DNA of 41,364 bases from Opitutus sp. GAS368 (GTDB lineage Bacteria > Verrucomicrobiota > Verrucomicrobiia > Opitutales > UBA953), in assembly GCA_943330755.2 (NCBI GenBank), contig CALQIY020000006.1, positions 1 to 41,364 on the forward strand, read 5' to 3'. The notes below the pieces were generated by a model. That model saw only the letters and a list, made by a program, of their open reading frames with translations, was not told the origin of the DNA and ran no database searches. Shown piece by piece: positions 33,868 to 41,364 of this stretch. Position numbers and translations under genes: made by a program. Each line of letters starts with the position of its first letter. The first letter of the stretch is position 1.

Positions 33868-35937
33868 TCAGCGCGGCTTGGGCGCGGTCGTGCCGGTCGG
33901 GCGCAATTGGAAAGCGTCAAGAATCACGAAGCCGACCGTACCGTCGTTGGAGAGCGTCAGCGTGTAGTCGACGCCCGGGCGGAGTCTGAATTGGCCCAGC
34001 GGGCGGAAGGATTCACCCGCGGGCAGCGGCTGGGTCTGGTCGACCGTCAGGCGATGTTCGACGCCACCCCCGGCGATCGTGATGGGCAGTCGGGTGGTGC
34101 GTGTCGCGTGGGCGGAGTAAGCCATGCCGAGCTCGTAGTCGTCTTCCGTCGGAACCTTGAAGCGGAAGGTCGCGCGGCATTTGCCATCCGAACGCTGCTC
34201 GTCGTGGACGTAGCCCTTGCCGATGTGGGGTTTGAAATTCGTGGAAGGGGTCCACGCACCTTCAAGCTCGGCGACTTGGTCGTCGAGGATGAGCCCTGCC
34301 GGGGAGGTGGCCGGTGGCTTCTCGGCTGCTTTCGGGGCGGCCTTGCGGATGGGTGGGGTCGGGAGTTCGACGGTCTGGCCTTGGGCGAGTAACCGAGTGC
34401 GGAGCTCGGGGTAAGGTAGGTCTTGCACGTTGAGGCCGCGCTTGGCGGAGAGGGCCGCGGCCACGCCCGCCCCTTGGCCAATCGCCATCCATGCTCCCTC
34501 GATGCGCAGCGAGGACATCGCGACGTGGGTGCTGCCGAGGGCGACGGGGACGAGGAGATTGCCGCATTGCTCGGGCCTTGGCAGGATGGCGCGATAAGGA
34601 ACCTGGTAGGCGTAGCCGACGCCGGTGCCCGGGACGCGGACCGGCAAGATGGTGCCCTCGTTGACGACGCCACCGCCTTTGAGGGCCACGCGCTGGCAAT
34701 CGTGCGAATCGATCGGGAAGGAGGAGATGGCGATGGGGTCGTCTTTCGCTGGCGAATCGATGATGTCCTTCTGGCTCAGGATGTAGAGCCCATGGAGCCG
34801 ACGGGATTCGCGGACGTAGAGGGCCGGCGGGAAGTGCGCCGTCGCCGCGAACTCGTCCTTACAGAAGCCGAGGGAGGCGTAGTCGGCGCGGGTCTTGGCG
34901 GGCACGGCCGGGTCGGTCCGCAGGAAGTGCAGGAACTCGAGGGTGTATTGCTTATGCGCCTCCCAGAGGCGGGCGCGTTCCGCGGCGTCGGCCGCATGCC
35001 AAGTGTTGCTGCCGCCGACCAGGCCGAGGGAGACCTGTCCGTAGATGGAGTTATTGCCATCCAGCTTTTTCCCGGGCAGCGGATAGAGGTCGAACCCGAT
35101 GCCACGCACGCCGGCCTTGAGCGCGCGCCGGGCGAGTTCGAACTTGGCGGAATCGTAGTTCGCCGGTTGGGGGATCGGCACGAGGTTCGCCGGGTCGCGG
35201 GTGAGGCAGAGCCGGAAGCTGAACGTCATCACGTTGCGGTCGCCCGCCTCTTCGGCGCCGGCATCGACGCCGGTAACCAGCGGGAGCGGTCGGCCCGTGG
35301 CGTCGAAACCATCGATGGCCATCGTCGGTTTGGGGTAGCGTTTGCCGGCCAGGGCTTCGCCGTAGTCCGCGCGGCCTTCCCGACCGATGACCCAAGAGAC
35401 GCCGGCGCCAGCCATGAGGTCGCCCTCGTAGGTTCCGTCGATGTAGGTCTTGGCGGTAAACGCGCCTTGGGAGGTGCGGAGACCGGCGATCCGCGTTCCG
35501 GTCATTTGCACGCTGGTCAGCTGGCAGTCGGTGACGACCGTGACACCCGCTTCCTGGAGCATGGCTTGGGTGACGCGCAGCGCCACGTGTGGCTCGAAGA
35601 CCCAGCGGATGCCGGCGGTCTTGTCCTTCGGGTCATAGGGCACGGGCTCTCCGCGATCGACATAGTCCTTCGCGATGCGGCGATGCCATTCCTCGAATAA
35701 GCCGGTGAGCGACTCGCGGCGCATCTGGTTGGAGTCGCAATGGCTCAGCCCGCCCGTGCTCAGTCCGCCGACGTGGCTCGTCGGCTCAAGCAGGATGACC
35801 TGCGCCCCCTCCCGGGCCGCCGCGATGGCCGCGCAGAATCCGCCGGGAGTCGCGCCGTACACGATGACCTCCGCTTCCTTGGCGCCCACGGGAAGGGCGA
35901 CGAGCAGCAGGGTCAAGGTGAGGAGGGTGCGGAACAT
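33868..35937 (-). CDS. Exported FAD-dependent oxidoreductase with C-terminal golvesin/xanthan-lyase-like domain
   Basis: A 689-residue exported protein. After the signal peptide comes an FAD-binding site: EVIVYGATPGGFCAAIAAAREG (about 23-44) and LLEPTSHVGGLSTGGLSHCD, typical of the FAD_oxidored family of PVC bacteria. The substrate is not known; carbohydrate oxidation is a reasonable guess. From about residue 560 a separate beta-rich domain follows (GKGYVHDEQRSDGK, FRFKVPTEDDYELGMAYSAH and the closing GFVILDAFQL), matching the golvesin/xanthan-lyase C-terminal type, a likely binding module. It is the last gene of the four-gene operon and starts 3 nt after its neighbour. Confidence 0.9.
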   Translation of the reverse strand: MFRTLLTLTLLLVALPVGAKEAEVIVYGATPGGFCAAIAAAREGAQVILLEPTSHVGGLSTGGLSHCDSNQMRRESLTGLFEEWHRRIAKDYVDRGEPVPYDPKDKTAGIRWVFEPHVALRVTQAMLQEAGVTVVTDCQLTSVQMTGTRIAGLRTSQGAFTAKTYIDGTYEGDLMAGAGVSWVIGREGRADYGEALAGKRYPKPTMAIDGFDATGRPLPLVTGVDAGAEEAGDRNVMTFSFRLCLTRDPANLVPIPQPANYDSAKFELARRALKAGVRGIGFDLYPLPGKKLDGNNSIYGQVSLGLVGGSNTWHAADAAERARLWEAHKQYTLEFLHFLRTDPAVPAKTRADYASLGFCKDEFAATAHFPPALYVRESRRLHGLYILSQKDIIDSPAKDDPIAISSFPIDSHDCQRVALKGGGVVNEGTILPVRVPGTGVGYAYQVPYRAILPRPEQCGNLLVPVALGSTHVAMSSLRIEGAWMAIGQGAGVAAALSAKRGLNVQDLPYPELRTRLLAQGQTVELPTPPIRKAAPKAAEKPPATSPAGLILDDQVAELEGAWTPSTNFKPHIGKGYVHDEQRSDGKCRATFRFKVPTEDDYELGMAYSAHATRTTRLPITIAGGGVEHRLTVDQTQPLPAGESFRPLGQFRLRPGVDYTLTLSNDGTVGFVILDAFQLRPTGTTAPKPR

Positions 35938-35940
35938 CGT

Positions 35941-36702
35941 TTATTTAACCTTATAGATCTTCACGTCGTCGATCCAGACGGTCGAGCCGATGAGGAAACT
36001 GAACCAGCGTTTTGTCGGGTGGGCGAAGCCCTCGGAGCGATGCCGCGCGACCACTTTGCCATCCAATGAACAGCGCAGCTCATCGCCTTCGGTGACGAGC
36101 GTCAGTTCGTGCCATTCCGTGTCGGCCTTGAAGGGGACGGTCGCTTGCTTGCCCTTCAGCAGGGCTTCCAGCGTGGGTGAGGGCTTGGCCTTGTTGGCGG
36201 TGGCTTCCGCCCGCTGCTTGCGGATGGCGACGTTCATTTCACCCGTTTTGCTGTCCTTGAGGGTGAGGGTCGACTGAGATAGGATCGCGTAGCAGAGGTG
36301 GCCGGCGTGGATGTCCTTCACCTCGCGGTCGACGAAGCCGAGCTGCAGGCCTTCGCTTTTGTTTAGTCCGGGGAACTTGAAACGAATGCTGACCCCGCCG
36401 TCCGTGAAGCCCGCGTCGTGGTGGATGTGGGCGGCATGGCCGGCCTCCTTGGTGGCGCTGGCGACCTTCAGGATCCCGCCGTCGAGGTCGGCCTGCTTGA
36501 GCTGCGGCACGCGTTCGGCGGTGGCGCTCTCCCAGCCGTTGCCGATGGCCTTGAGCCCATTGCCCGTCTCCTCGCGCTCGAAGCCGTCGTGGAAGAGCAG
36601 GGCGCCCTTGGACTGCAGCCAGGCGGTATCGTTGGGCGGCGGGGTAGGCTCGGCGGCGACTGCGAACAGGCCGCTGCAAATTAGGGCAAGCAGGGTGCGC
36701 AT
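35941..36702 (-). CDS. Exported ConA-like (DUF1080-related) protein
   Basis: A secreted protein of 253 residues with a signal peptide (MRTLLALICSGLFAVAA). The rest is beta-rich: LLFHDGFEREETGNGLKAIGNGWES, GVSIRFKFPGL, GLQLGFVDREVKDIHAGH and EWHELTLVTEGDELRCSLDGKVVARH. The layout fits a DUF1080/LamG-like jelly-roll, which in such operons usually binds or processes glycans. No catalytic residues can be named. It lies 3 nt after the DUF1501 gene and 3 nt before the FAD oxidoreductase, so all four genes are probably co-transcribed. Confidence 0.8.
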   Translation of the reverse strand: MRTLLALICSGLFAVAAEPTPPPNDTAWLQSKGALLFHDGFEREETGNGLKAIGNGWESATAERVPQLKQADLDGGILKVASATKEAGHAAHIHHDAGFTDGGVSIRFKFPGLNKSEGLQLGFVDREVKDIHAGHLCYAILSQSTLTLKDSKTGEMNVAIRKQRAEATANKAKPSPTLEALLKGKQATVPFKADTEWHELTLVTEGDELRCSLDGKVVARHRSEGFAHPTKRWFSFLIGSTVWIDDVKIYKVK

Positions 36703-36705
36703 CCC

Positions 36706-38151
36706 TTACTGAATCAACGCCTTCACGATCTTCGTCGGCAAGACGCCCACCAGCTTCTGGTCGAGGCCTTGATACTTGTACGTGAAGCGTTCGTGGTCGT
36801 AGCCCAGCAGGTGGAGCACCGTCGCATGGAAGTCCCGGATCGGCAGTGGATCCTTGACGATGTTGTAGCTGAATTCATCGGTCTCCCCGTAGATTTGGCC
36901 GCCGCGGGCGCCACCGCCGGCCATCCACATCGAGAAGCAACGGGGGTGGTGGTCGCGGCCGTAGTTGTCCTTCGTGAGGCCGCCTTGGCTATAGATGGTG
37001 CGGCCGAATTCTCCGCCCCAGATGATGAGGGTGTCGTCGAACATCCCGCGTTGCTTGAGGTCTTCGATCAGCGCGTGACAGGGCTGGTCGACGTCCTTGC
37101 ACTGACTGGGCATGCGGCCGTTGACGTTCGAATGGTGGTCCCAGTTGTTGTGGTAGATCTGGACGAAGCGCACGCCGCGTTCGACGAGCCGGCGCGCCAT
37201 GAGGACGCTGTTGGCGAAGCTGCCGCGCTTGCGGGCTTCTTCGCCGTAGAGCTTGAAGATGTGCTCGGGTTCCTTGGTGAGGTCGGTGAGTTCCGGGACG
37301 CTCGCCTGCATGCGGAAGGCCATCTCGTACTGCTTGATGCGCGTGTGCGTTTCGGGGTCGCCCACGGCTTCGTAGTTGAGCCGGTTGAGTTGGTTGATGC
37401 CGTCGATGGTCTGCTTGCGCAGGTCGTTGGGGACGCCGGGCGGGTTGTTGATGAAGAGGATGGGGTCGCCCTTGCTGCGGAAGGAGACGCCCGCGTGTTC
37501 GCCCGGCAGGTAGCCGCTGGACCAGAGGCGGCTGGAGATGGCCTGTTCTTGGTCGCGGTTCGTCGGCGTCGCGATGAGCACGACGAAGGAGGGCAGGTTG
37601 TCGTTGGTGGAACCCAAGCCATAGGAAGCCCAGGCGCCCAGGCAGGGACGGCCCGTGATCTGGTTGCCGGTCTGCATCGCGCAGATGGCGGGTTCGTGGT
37701 TGATGGCCTCGGTGTTGAGCGAGCGCATCCAGCAGATGTCGTCGGCGTTCTTGGCGAGGTTGGGCAACAGCTCGGTGTTCATCCAGAGCCCGCACTTGCC
37801 GGCTTGGCTGAACTTATACTTGGACGGGGCGATCGGGAAGCGCGTCTGGCCGCTCGTCATCGTGGTGAGGCGCTGGCCGTTGCGGATGCTCGCCGGCAGG
37901 TCCTTGTCGAACATCGCTTGCATCTCCGGTTTGTAGTCGAAGAGGTCCATCTGGGACGGCCCGCCGACCATGTGGAGGTAGATGACGCGCTTGGCCTTCG
38001 GGAGGTGTTGCGTGCTGATCGCGCCCGGGGCGGCGTGGGCGAGGGAGCGACCGAACAGGCTGGTCAAGGCGGCGGCGCCGAGGGCGTTGGCGCCTTGGCC
38101 GAGGAAGCGGCGGCGGGTCTGGAGGCTATTCCATTCGTGAAGGATCGACAT
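36706..38151 (-). CDS. Tat-exported DUF1501 protein
   Basis: A protein of 481 residues with a twin-arginine signal (TRRRFLGQGANALGAAAL, Arg at 13-15). DUF1501 marks: HMVGGPSQMDLFDYKPE near 60, WMNTELLPNLAKNADDICWMRSLNTEAINHEPA, RRLVERGVRFVQIYHNNWDHH, and WGGEFGRTIYSQ. It is clearly homologous to the protein at 29052, yet diverged enough to be an old paralogue. It begins 5 nt after its cytochrome partner and has AATCCCC before ATG. Confidence 0.95.
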   Translation of the reverse strand: MSILHEWNSLQTRRRFLGQGANALGAAALTSLFGRSLAHAAPGAISTQHLPKAKRVIYLHMVGGPSQMDLFDYKPEMQAMFDKDLPASIRNGQRLTTMTSGQTRFPIAPSKYKFSQAGKCGLWMNTELLPNLAKNADDICWMRSLNTEAINHEPAICAMQTGNQITGRPCLGAWASYGLGSTNDNLPSFVVLIATPTNRDQEQAISSRLWSSGYLPGEHAGVSFRSKGDPILFINNPPGVPNDLRKQTIDGINQLNRLNYEAVGDPETHTRIKQYEMAFRMQASVPELTDLTKEPEHIFKLYGEEARKRGSFANSVLMARRLVERGVRFVQIYHNNWDHHSNVNGRMPSQCKDVDQPCHALIEDLKQRGMFDDTLIIWGGEFGRTIYSQGGLTKDNYGRDHHPRCFSMWMAGGGARGGQIYGETDEFSYNIVKDPLPIRDFHATVLHLLGYDHERFTYKYQGLDQKLVGVLPTKIVKALIQ

Positions 38152-38156
38152 GGGGA

Positions 38157-41100
38157 TTATTTATTGAGGACTTCGTCCAGGTTGAGGAGTTGGCTGCAGA
38201 GCATGGTCCAAGCGGCGAGCTCGGGCTTGGGCAGGGCGGGGTCGGCGGGCGAGTCGCCGACCTTCAGGAGCGCGTCGGCGTCGGCGGGTTGCGTGGTGTA
38301 ATGCTTGCGCAGGTTGGCCAAGCTGCCCCGGACGATGGTGAGTTCGGCGTCCTTGAGCGGACGGGCGAGCAGGCGTTCGGCGGCGAATTGGAAGCGACGG
38401 TCGTCTTCCTTGCTGGCGGTCAGCGTCCGCTGGGCGAGTTGACGCGACGCCTCGATGTACTGGGGGTCGTTCAAGACCACCAAGGCCTGCAAGGGAGTGT
38501 TGGTACGGTCGCGGCGAACGCAGCTGACCTCGCGCGAGGGAGCGTTGAAGAGTTCGAGGCTGGCGGGCGGAGCCATCCGGCGCCAGTAGTTGTAGAGCGA
38601 GCGGCGGTAGAGGTTCTCGCCCTTGTCGGGGCGGTAGACCTGGATGCCGACGCCGACGACCTCCCAGATGTTCTCCGGCTGGTATGGCTTGGTTCCCGGT
38701 CCACCCATGCGGGGTGAGAGCGTCCCGCTGGCGGCGAGCGCTTGGTCGCGGATCATCTCGGCATCCATGCGGAAGCGTGGGCCGCGACTAAAGAGGCTGT
38801 TGTCGCGGTCCTTCTCGACCTTCACGGCCGTCTGCACGGCTGCTTGGCGGTAGGTGGCCGACGTCAACGCCAGGCGGTAGAAGGCCTTTACATCCCAACC
38901 GGAGCGGCGGAATTCGACGGCCAGCCAGTCGAGGAGCTCCGGGTGGGTGGGCAACGCGCCCATGATGCCGAAGTCTTCGGAGGTCTTGACCAGCCCTTGG
39001 CCGAAGAGCTCTTGCCACATGCGATTGACGGTCACGCGGGCGGTGAGGGTGTTCTGTTCGCTGACCAGCCAGCGCGCGAGGCCGAGGCGGTTCTTGGGCG
39101 CGTCGGCGGGTAGCTTGCCCAAGGCGGCGGGAACTTCGGCGGCGACCTGTTCGCCCTTCTTGTCGTACTCGCCGCGGAGGAGGATGTGCGCCGTCGGCAT
39201 CATGTCCTTGCGCTCTTCCTGGATGTGCGTGAGCGGGCTGCGGTCCTTGATGGCCTTGAGTTCCGCCTCGAGCTGCTGTTGGCGGGCGGCGGCGACTTGG
39301 ACGTCCGCGCGGCTGACTCCGACGTAGTATTCCAGGAACTTCTCCTTGGTCTTCGGGGTGGGCTTGCCGGCGAGCAGGGCCCGCAGGTCGTCGACCTTCG
39401 CGAGGACGTTGGCTTCGGTGCCCGTGAGCGAGCGGTCGTAGAAGCGGAGCTCTTGGGCGGCCCCGGTGAAGAATTCGCTGGCGCTGCGTTGGCCCAGACG
39501 GGTCGGCGTCTTGGCTTGGCTGGAAGTCGTCAGGGTGTTGATCTCGAGCTTCAGCGGCGCCATCACGCCATCGACATAGAGTCTGATGCCTTCGGCCTTG
39601 CCGCTGCCATCGTAGGTGACGAGGACGTGCTGCCAGGTGTCCTTCTTGGCGAGCGCTTTGGTCGTCGTGACCTTGATGGCGTCATTGGGCCATTGGCTGA
39701 TCAGATAGAAACCGTAGTTGGCGTTGGCGAGGAAGAGCGACCAGCCTTGGGCGGCCTTGGGGTCATCCATGCGGGCGACGAGGGCTTGCGCGCCCATCAC
39801 GGCGGAAGGGCGGAACCAGCCGCCGACGGAGAACGGCTTCTTCGTGTCGAAGTTGCCGACCTCACCGAGATTGAGGTTGGAGCCTTTCTTGAGCGCGACG
39901 GCGCTGCCGTGGCGGCCTTCCTTGAGCCACGTCGGGGCGGCACCGTGGGCCTTGGTCTGCGCCGGGATGCCGGCCCCTTCGTTCAGCGCGAAACGACCGA
40001 GCAGCCCTTGGGTCGGGATATCCTTGTCGAGGTCCGCGGGCTTGAGCTTGGCGAACCAACCATCGAAGTCCTTGCTGGCCGCGTTGCGGAGGTCGCCCGC
40101 TTGTTTCTTGGCGGCTTCGATCTCGGCCGGGAGCGCCTTCCAGCGCGGACGGTCGGCATCGGCCGGCAGGTAGATCACGGGACCGCGGCCATCCTTCACG
40201 TTGCCGTCGAGGCCGGGCTGGGTCGTGTTGCGGAAGAAGGCGGAGAGCGCGTAGAAGTCCTTCGCCGTGAACGGGTCGAACTTGTGGTCGTGGCACTGCG
40301 CGCAATTGGTGGTCAGGCCCAGGTAGACCCAGCCGATCGTCTGCACGCGGTCGGCGGCATAGTTGGCGAGGTTCTCCTCGACGATGGTGCCGCCTTCATT
40401 GGTCGTGGCGTTGCAGCGCTGCAGACCGGTGGCGATCAACTGCGACTCCGTCGGATTGGGCAGGAGGTCGCCGGCCAACTGCTCGACCGTGAAGGCATCG
40501 AACGGCTGGTTCGCGTTGAAGGCTTTGACGACCCAATCGCGGTAGGGCCACATCTCTCGCGGGTTGTCGAAGTGCAGGCCGTGGGAGTCGGCGTAGCGCG
40601 CCGCGTCGAGCCAATAGCGGGCGCGGTGCTCGCCGTAAGCGGGCGTCGCCATCAGTTCGTCCACCAAGGCGCGCACCTGCGCATCTTGCAGGTGGGTGCC
40701 GTCCTTGGGGAGATACTTGGCGAGGAGTTCAGGCGCTGGCGGCAGGCCGGTGATATCGAGGGCGAGGCGGCGGATGAGCGTGCGGGCATCGGCCTCGGCG
40801 GCGGGGGTGAGCCCGGCGGCCTTGAGCTTGGCCAGGACGAAGGTGTCGATGGGGTTCTTGGCCCAGCCCGTCTGATCCACGGGCGGCGTGACCGCGACGG
40901 GCGGGAGGAGGGACCAGTGCGGCTGCCAAGGGGCGCCTTGTTCAATCCACGCCTTGATCTTCGCCACTTGCGCGGGCTTCAGCGCCTTGTGCGTCTCGGG
41001 CGGAGGCATGACCTCGTCTTCGTCCTTGGAGATGATGCGCTGGAAGAGCGTGCTCTTGTCGGGTTGGCCCTTGATGATGGTCGGGGGCTCTTCCTTGCCG

Positions 41101-41300
41101 TCCTTGTCCTTGCGCGCGGCGAAGAAACCGGCCTCGGTGTCGAGACGCAGGCCGGCCTTGCGCGTGCCGGGGTCGGGGCCGTGGCAATGGAAGCAGGCGT
41201 CGGCGAGCACCGGGCGGATGTCGCGGTTGAACTCCACGGGGTCCGCGGCGGAAGCCGCCGTGGCGAGAAGGGGGAGCAGGGCAAGGGTCGGTCGAAGCAT
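38157..41300 (-). CDS. Exported PSCyt1-DUF1549-LamG-DUF1553 cytochrome protein
   Basis: A 1047-residue exported protein. PSCyt1: CFHCH (36-40) and MPPPETH (98-104). DUF1549: IRRLALDITGLPPAP, RYWLDAARYADSHG and a second haem-type motif CAQCH (333-337). A LamG/ConA-like domain is inserted at about 434-645 (LGRFALNEGAG, FSVGGWFRP, QHVLVTYDGSG, GIRLYVDGV, AQELRFYDRSL). DUF1553 completes the chain. The insertion makes it about 230 residues longer than the homologue at 30526 and suggests direct glycan binding. The frame extends 18 codons upstream of 41300, but ATG 41300 gives the signal peptide. It leads the four-gene operon. Confidence 0.95.
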   Translation of the reverse strand: MLRPTLALLPLLATAASAADPVEFNRDIRPVLADACFHCHGPDPGTRKAGLRLDTEAGFFAARKDKDGKEEPPTIIKGQPDKSTLFQRIISKDEDEVMPPPETHKALKPAQVAKIKAWIEQGAPWQPHWSLLPPVAVTPPVDQTGWAKNPIDTFVLAKLKAAGLTPAAEADARTLIRRLALDITGLPPAPELLAKYLPKDGTHLQDAQVRALVDELMATPAYGEHRARYWLDAARYADSHGLHFDNPREMWPYRDWVVKAFNANQPFDAFTVEQLAGDLLPNPTESQLIATGLQRCNATTNEGGTIVEENLANYAADRVQTIGWVYLGLTTNCAQCHDHKFDPFTAKDFYALSAFFRNTTQPGLDGNVKDGRGPVIYLPADADRPRWKALPAEIEAAKKQAGDLRNAASKDFDGWFAKLKPADLDKDIPTQGLLGRFALNEGAGIPAQTKAHGAAPTWLKEGRHGSAVALKKGSNLNLGEVGNFDTKKPFSVGGWFRPSAVMGAQALVARMDDPKAAQGWSLFLANANYGFYLISQWPNDAIKVTTTKALAKKDTWQHVLVTYDGSGKAEGIRLYVDGVMAPLKLEINTLTTSSQAKTPTRLGQRSASEFFTGAAQELRFYDRSLTGTEANVLAKVDDLRALLAGKPTPKTKEKFLEYYVGVSRADVQVAAARQQQLEAELKAIKDRSPLTHIQEERKDMMPTAHILLRGEYDKKGEQVAAEVPAALGKLPADAPKNRLGLARWLVSEQNTLTARVTVNRMWQELFGQGLVKTSEDFGIMGALPTHPELLDWLAVEFRRSGWDVKAFYRLALTSATYRQAAVQTAVKVEKDRDNSLFSRGPRFRMDAEMIRDQALAASGTLSPRMGGPGTKPYQPENIWEVVGVGIQVYRPDKGENLYRRSLYNYWRRMAPPASLELFNAPSREVSCVRRDRTNTPLQALVVLNDPQYIEASRQLAQRTLTASKEDDRRFQFAAERLLARPLKDAELTIVRGSLANLRKHYTTQPADADALLKVGDSPADPALPKPELAAWTMLCSQLLNLDEVLNK

Positions 41301-41325
41301 GGGCGGGGTGCCGTTTCTAATATCA

Positions 41326-41354
41326 GTTGTATGATTAAAGACCGGAAAGACCAA
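41326..41354 (-). promoter_or_regulatory. Candidate sigma-70-type promoter of the 41300 operon
   Basis: Read on the minus strand, TTGGTC (41354-41349) and TACAAC (41331-41326) are separated by 17 nt and lie 26 nt or more upstream of ATG 41300. The -35 box keeps TTG and the -10 box keeps TA. This is the best promoter-like pair I found; the match is moderate. Confidence 0.4.
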
Positions 41355-41364
41355 CCCCTTGTTC

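Noticed and set aside
33844-33884. 8-bp inverted repeat (CGCCCAAG / CTTGGGCG) spanning the convergent stops, as a bidirectional terminator
   Set aside because: The 25-nt loop is long, there is no T-run, and the arms encode similar Pro/Lys C-termini, so chance is likely.

Overview
The window looks like chromosomal DNA of a GC-rich bacterium of the Planctomycetota-Verrucomicrobiota group, most likely Verrucomicrobiota of the Opitutae type. The argument is gene content: c-type cytochrome proteins of the DUF1549/DUF1553 and DUF1592 families, Tat-exported DUF1501 and DUF1552 proteins, three sulfatases, DUF1080 proteins, a Gfo/Idh/MocA oxidoreductase with the PVC-type QKP motif, and a DUF5069 protein. 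Purine-rich Shine-Dalgarno sites are rare. Many exported genes instead have a C-rich tract directly before ATG. The taxon is an inference; no rRNA is present.

Layout. (1) 1-5337, minus strand: a probable operon of a membrane spermidine-synthase-like protein, a secreted trypsin-like protease, a sulfatase with a lectin-like tail and a small NTF2-like protein, then the start of a further exported protein cut by the window edge. (2) 5456-9141, minus strand: Gfo/Idh/MocA oxidoreductase, MFS transporter and an SGNH esterase, with a repeat-bearing gap. (3) 9251-10832, plus strand: DUF5069 protein, then two small unrecognised membrane proteins that form the best candidate for an undescribed unit. (4) 10849-15062, minus strand: pyrB, a dihydroorotase homologue lacking the first zinc-binding His pair, a CPBP membrane protease and thiL. 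(5) 15063-15498: gene-free and rich in palindromes. (6) 15499-18326: trpA, a DUF3147 membrane protein, tRNA-Leu(UAA), a queuosine-precursor transporter and a small P-loop kinase.

(7) 18353-32979, minus strand: ten consecutive genes for exported proteins: DUF1549/DUF1553 cytochrome, DUF1501, FG-GAP repeat protein, sulfatase, SMP-30-like lipoprotein, DUF1080, second sulfatase, DUF1592 cytochrome, DUF1552 and SGNH esterase. (8) 33096-33857, plus strand: a polysaccharide deacetylase diverging from that cluster. (9) 33868-41300, minus strand: a tight four-gene operon of a DUF1549-LamG-DUF1553 cytochrome, DUF1501, a ConA-like protein and an FAD-dependent oxidoreductase.

Regions 1, 7 and 9 together suggest periplasmic breakdown of sulfated or esterified glycans, coupled in an unknown way to cytochrome-containing proteins. 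Three times in this window a Sec-exported cytochrome gene lies directly upstream of a gene for a Tat-exported partner. The core-metabolism genes (pyr, trpA, thiL, tRNA) are ordinary apart from the degenerate dihydroorotase. I saw no CRISPR array, rRNA, transposase gene, phage structural gene or replication origin.
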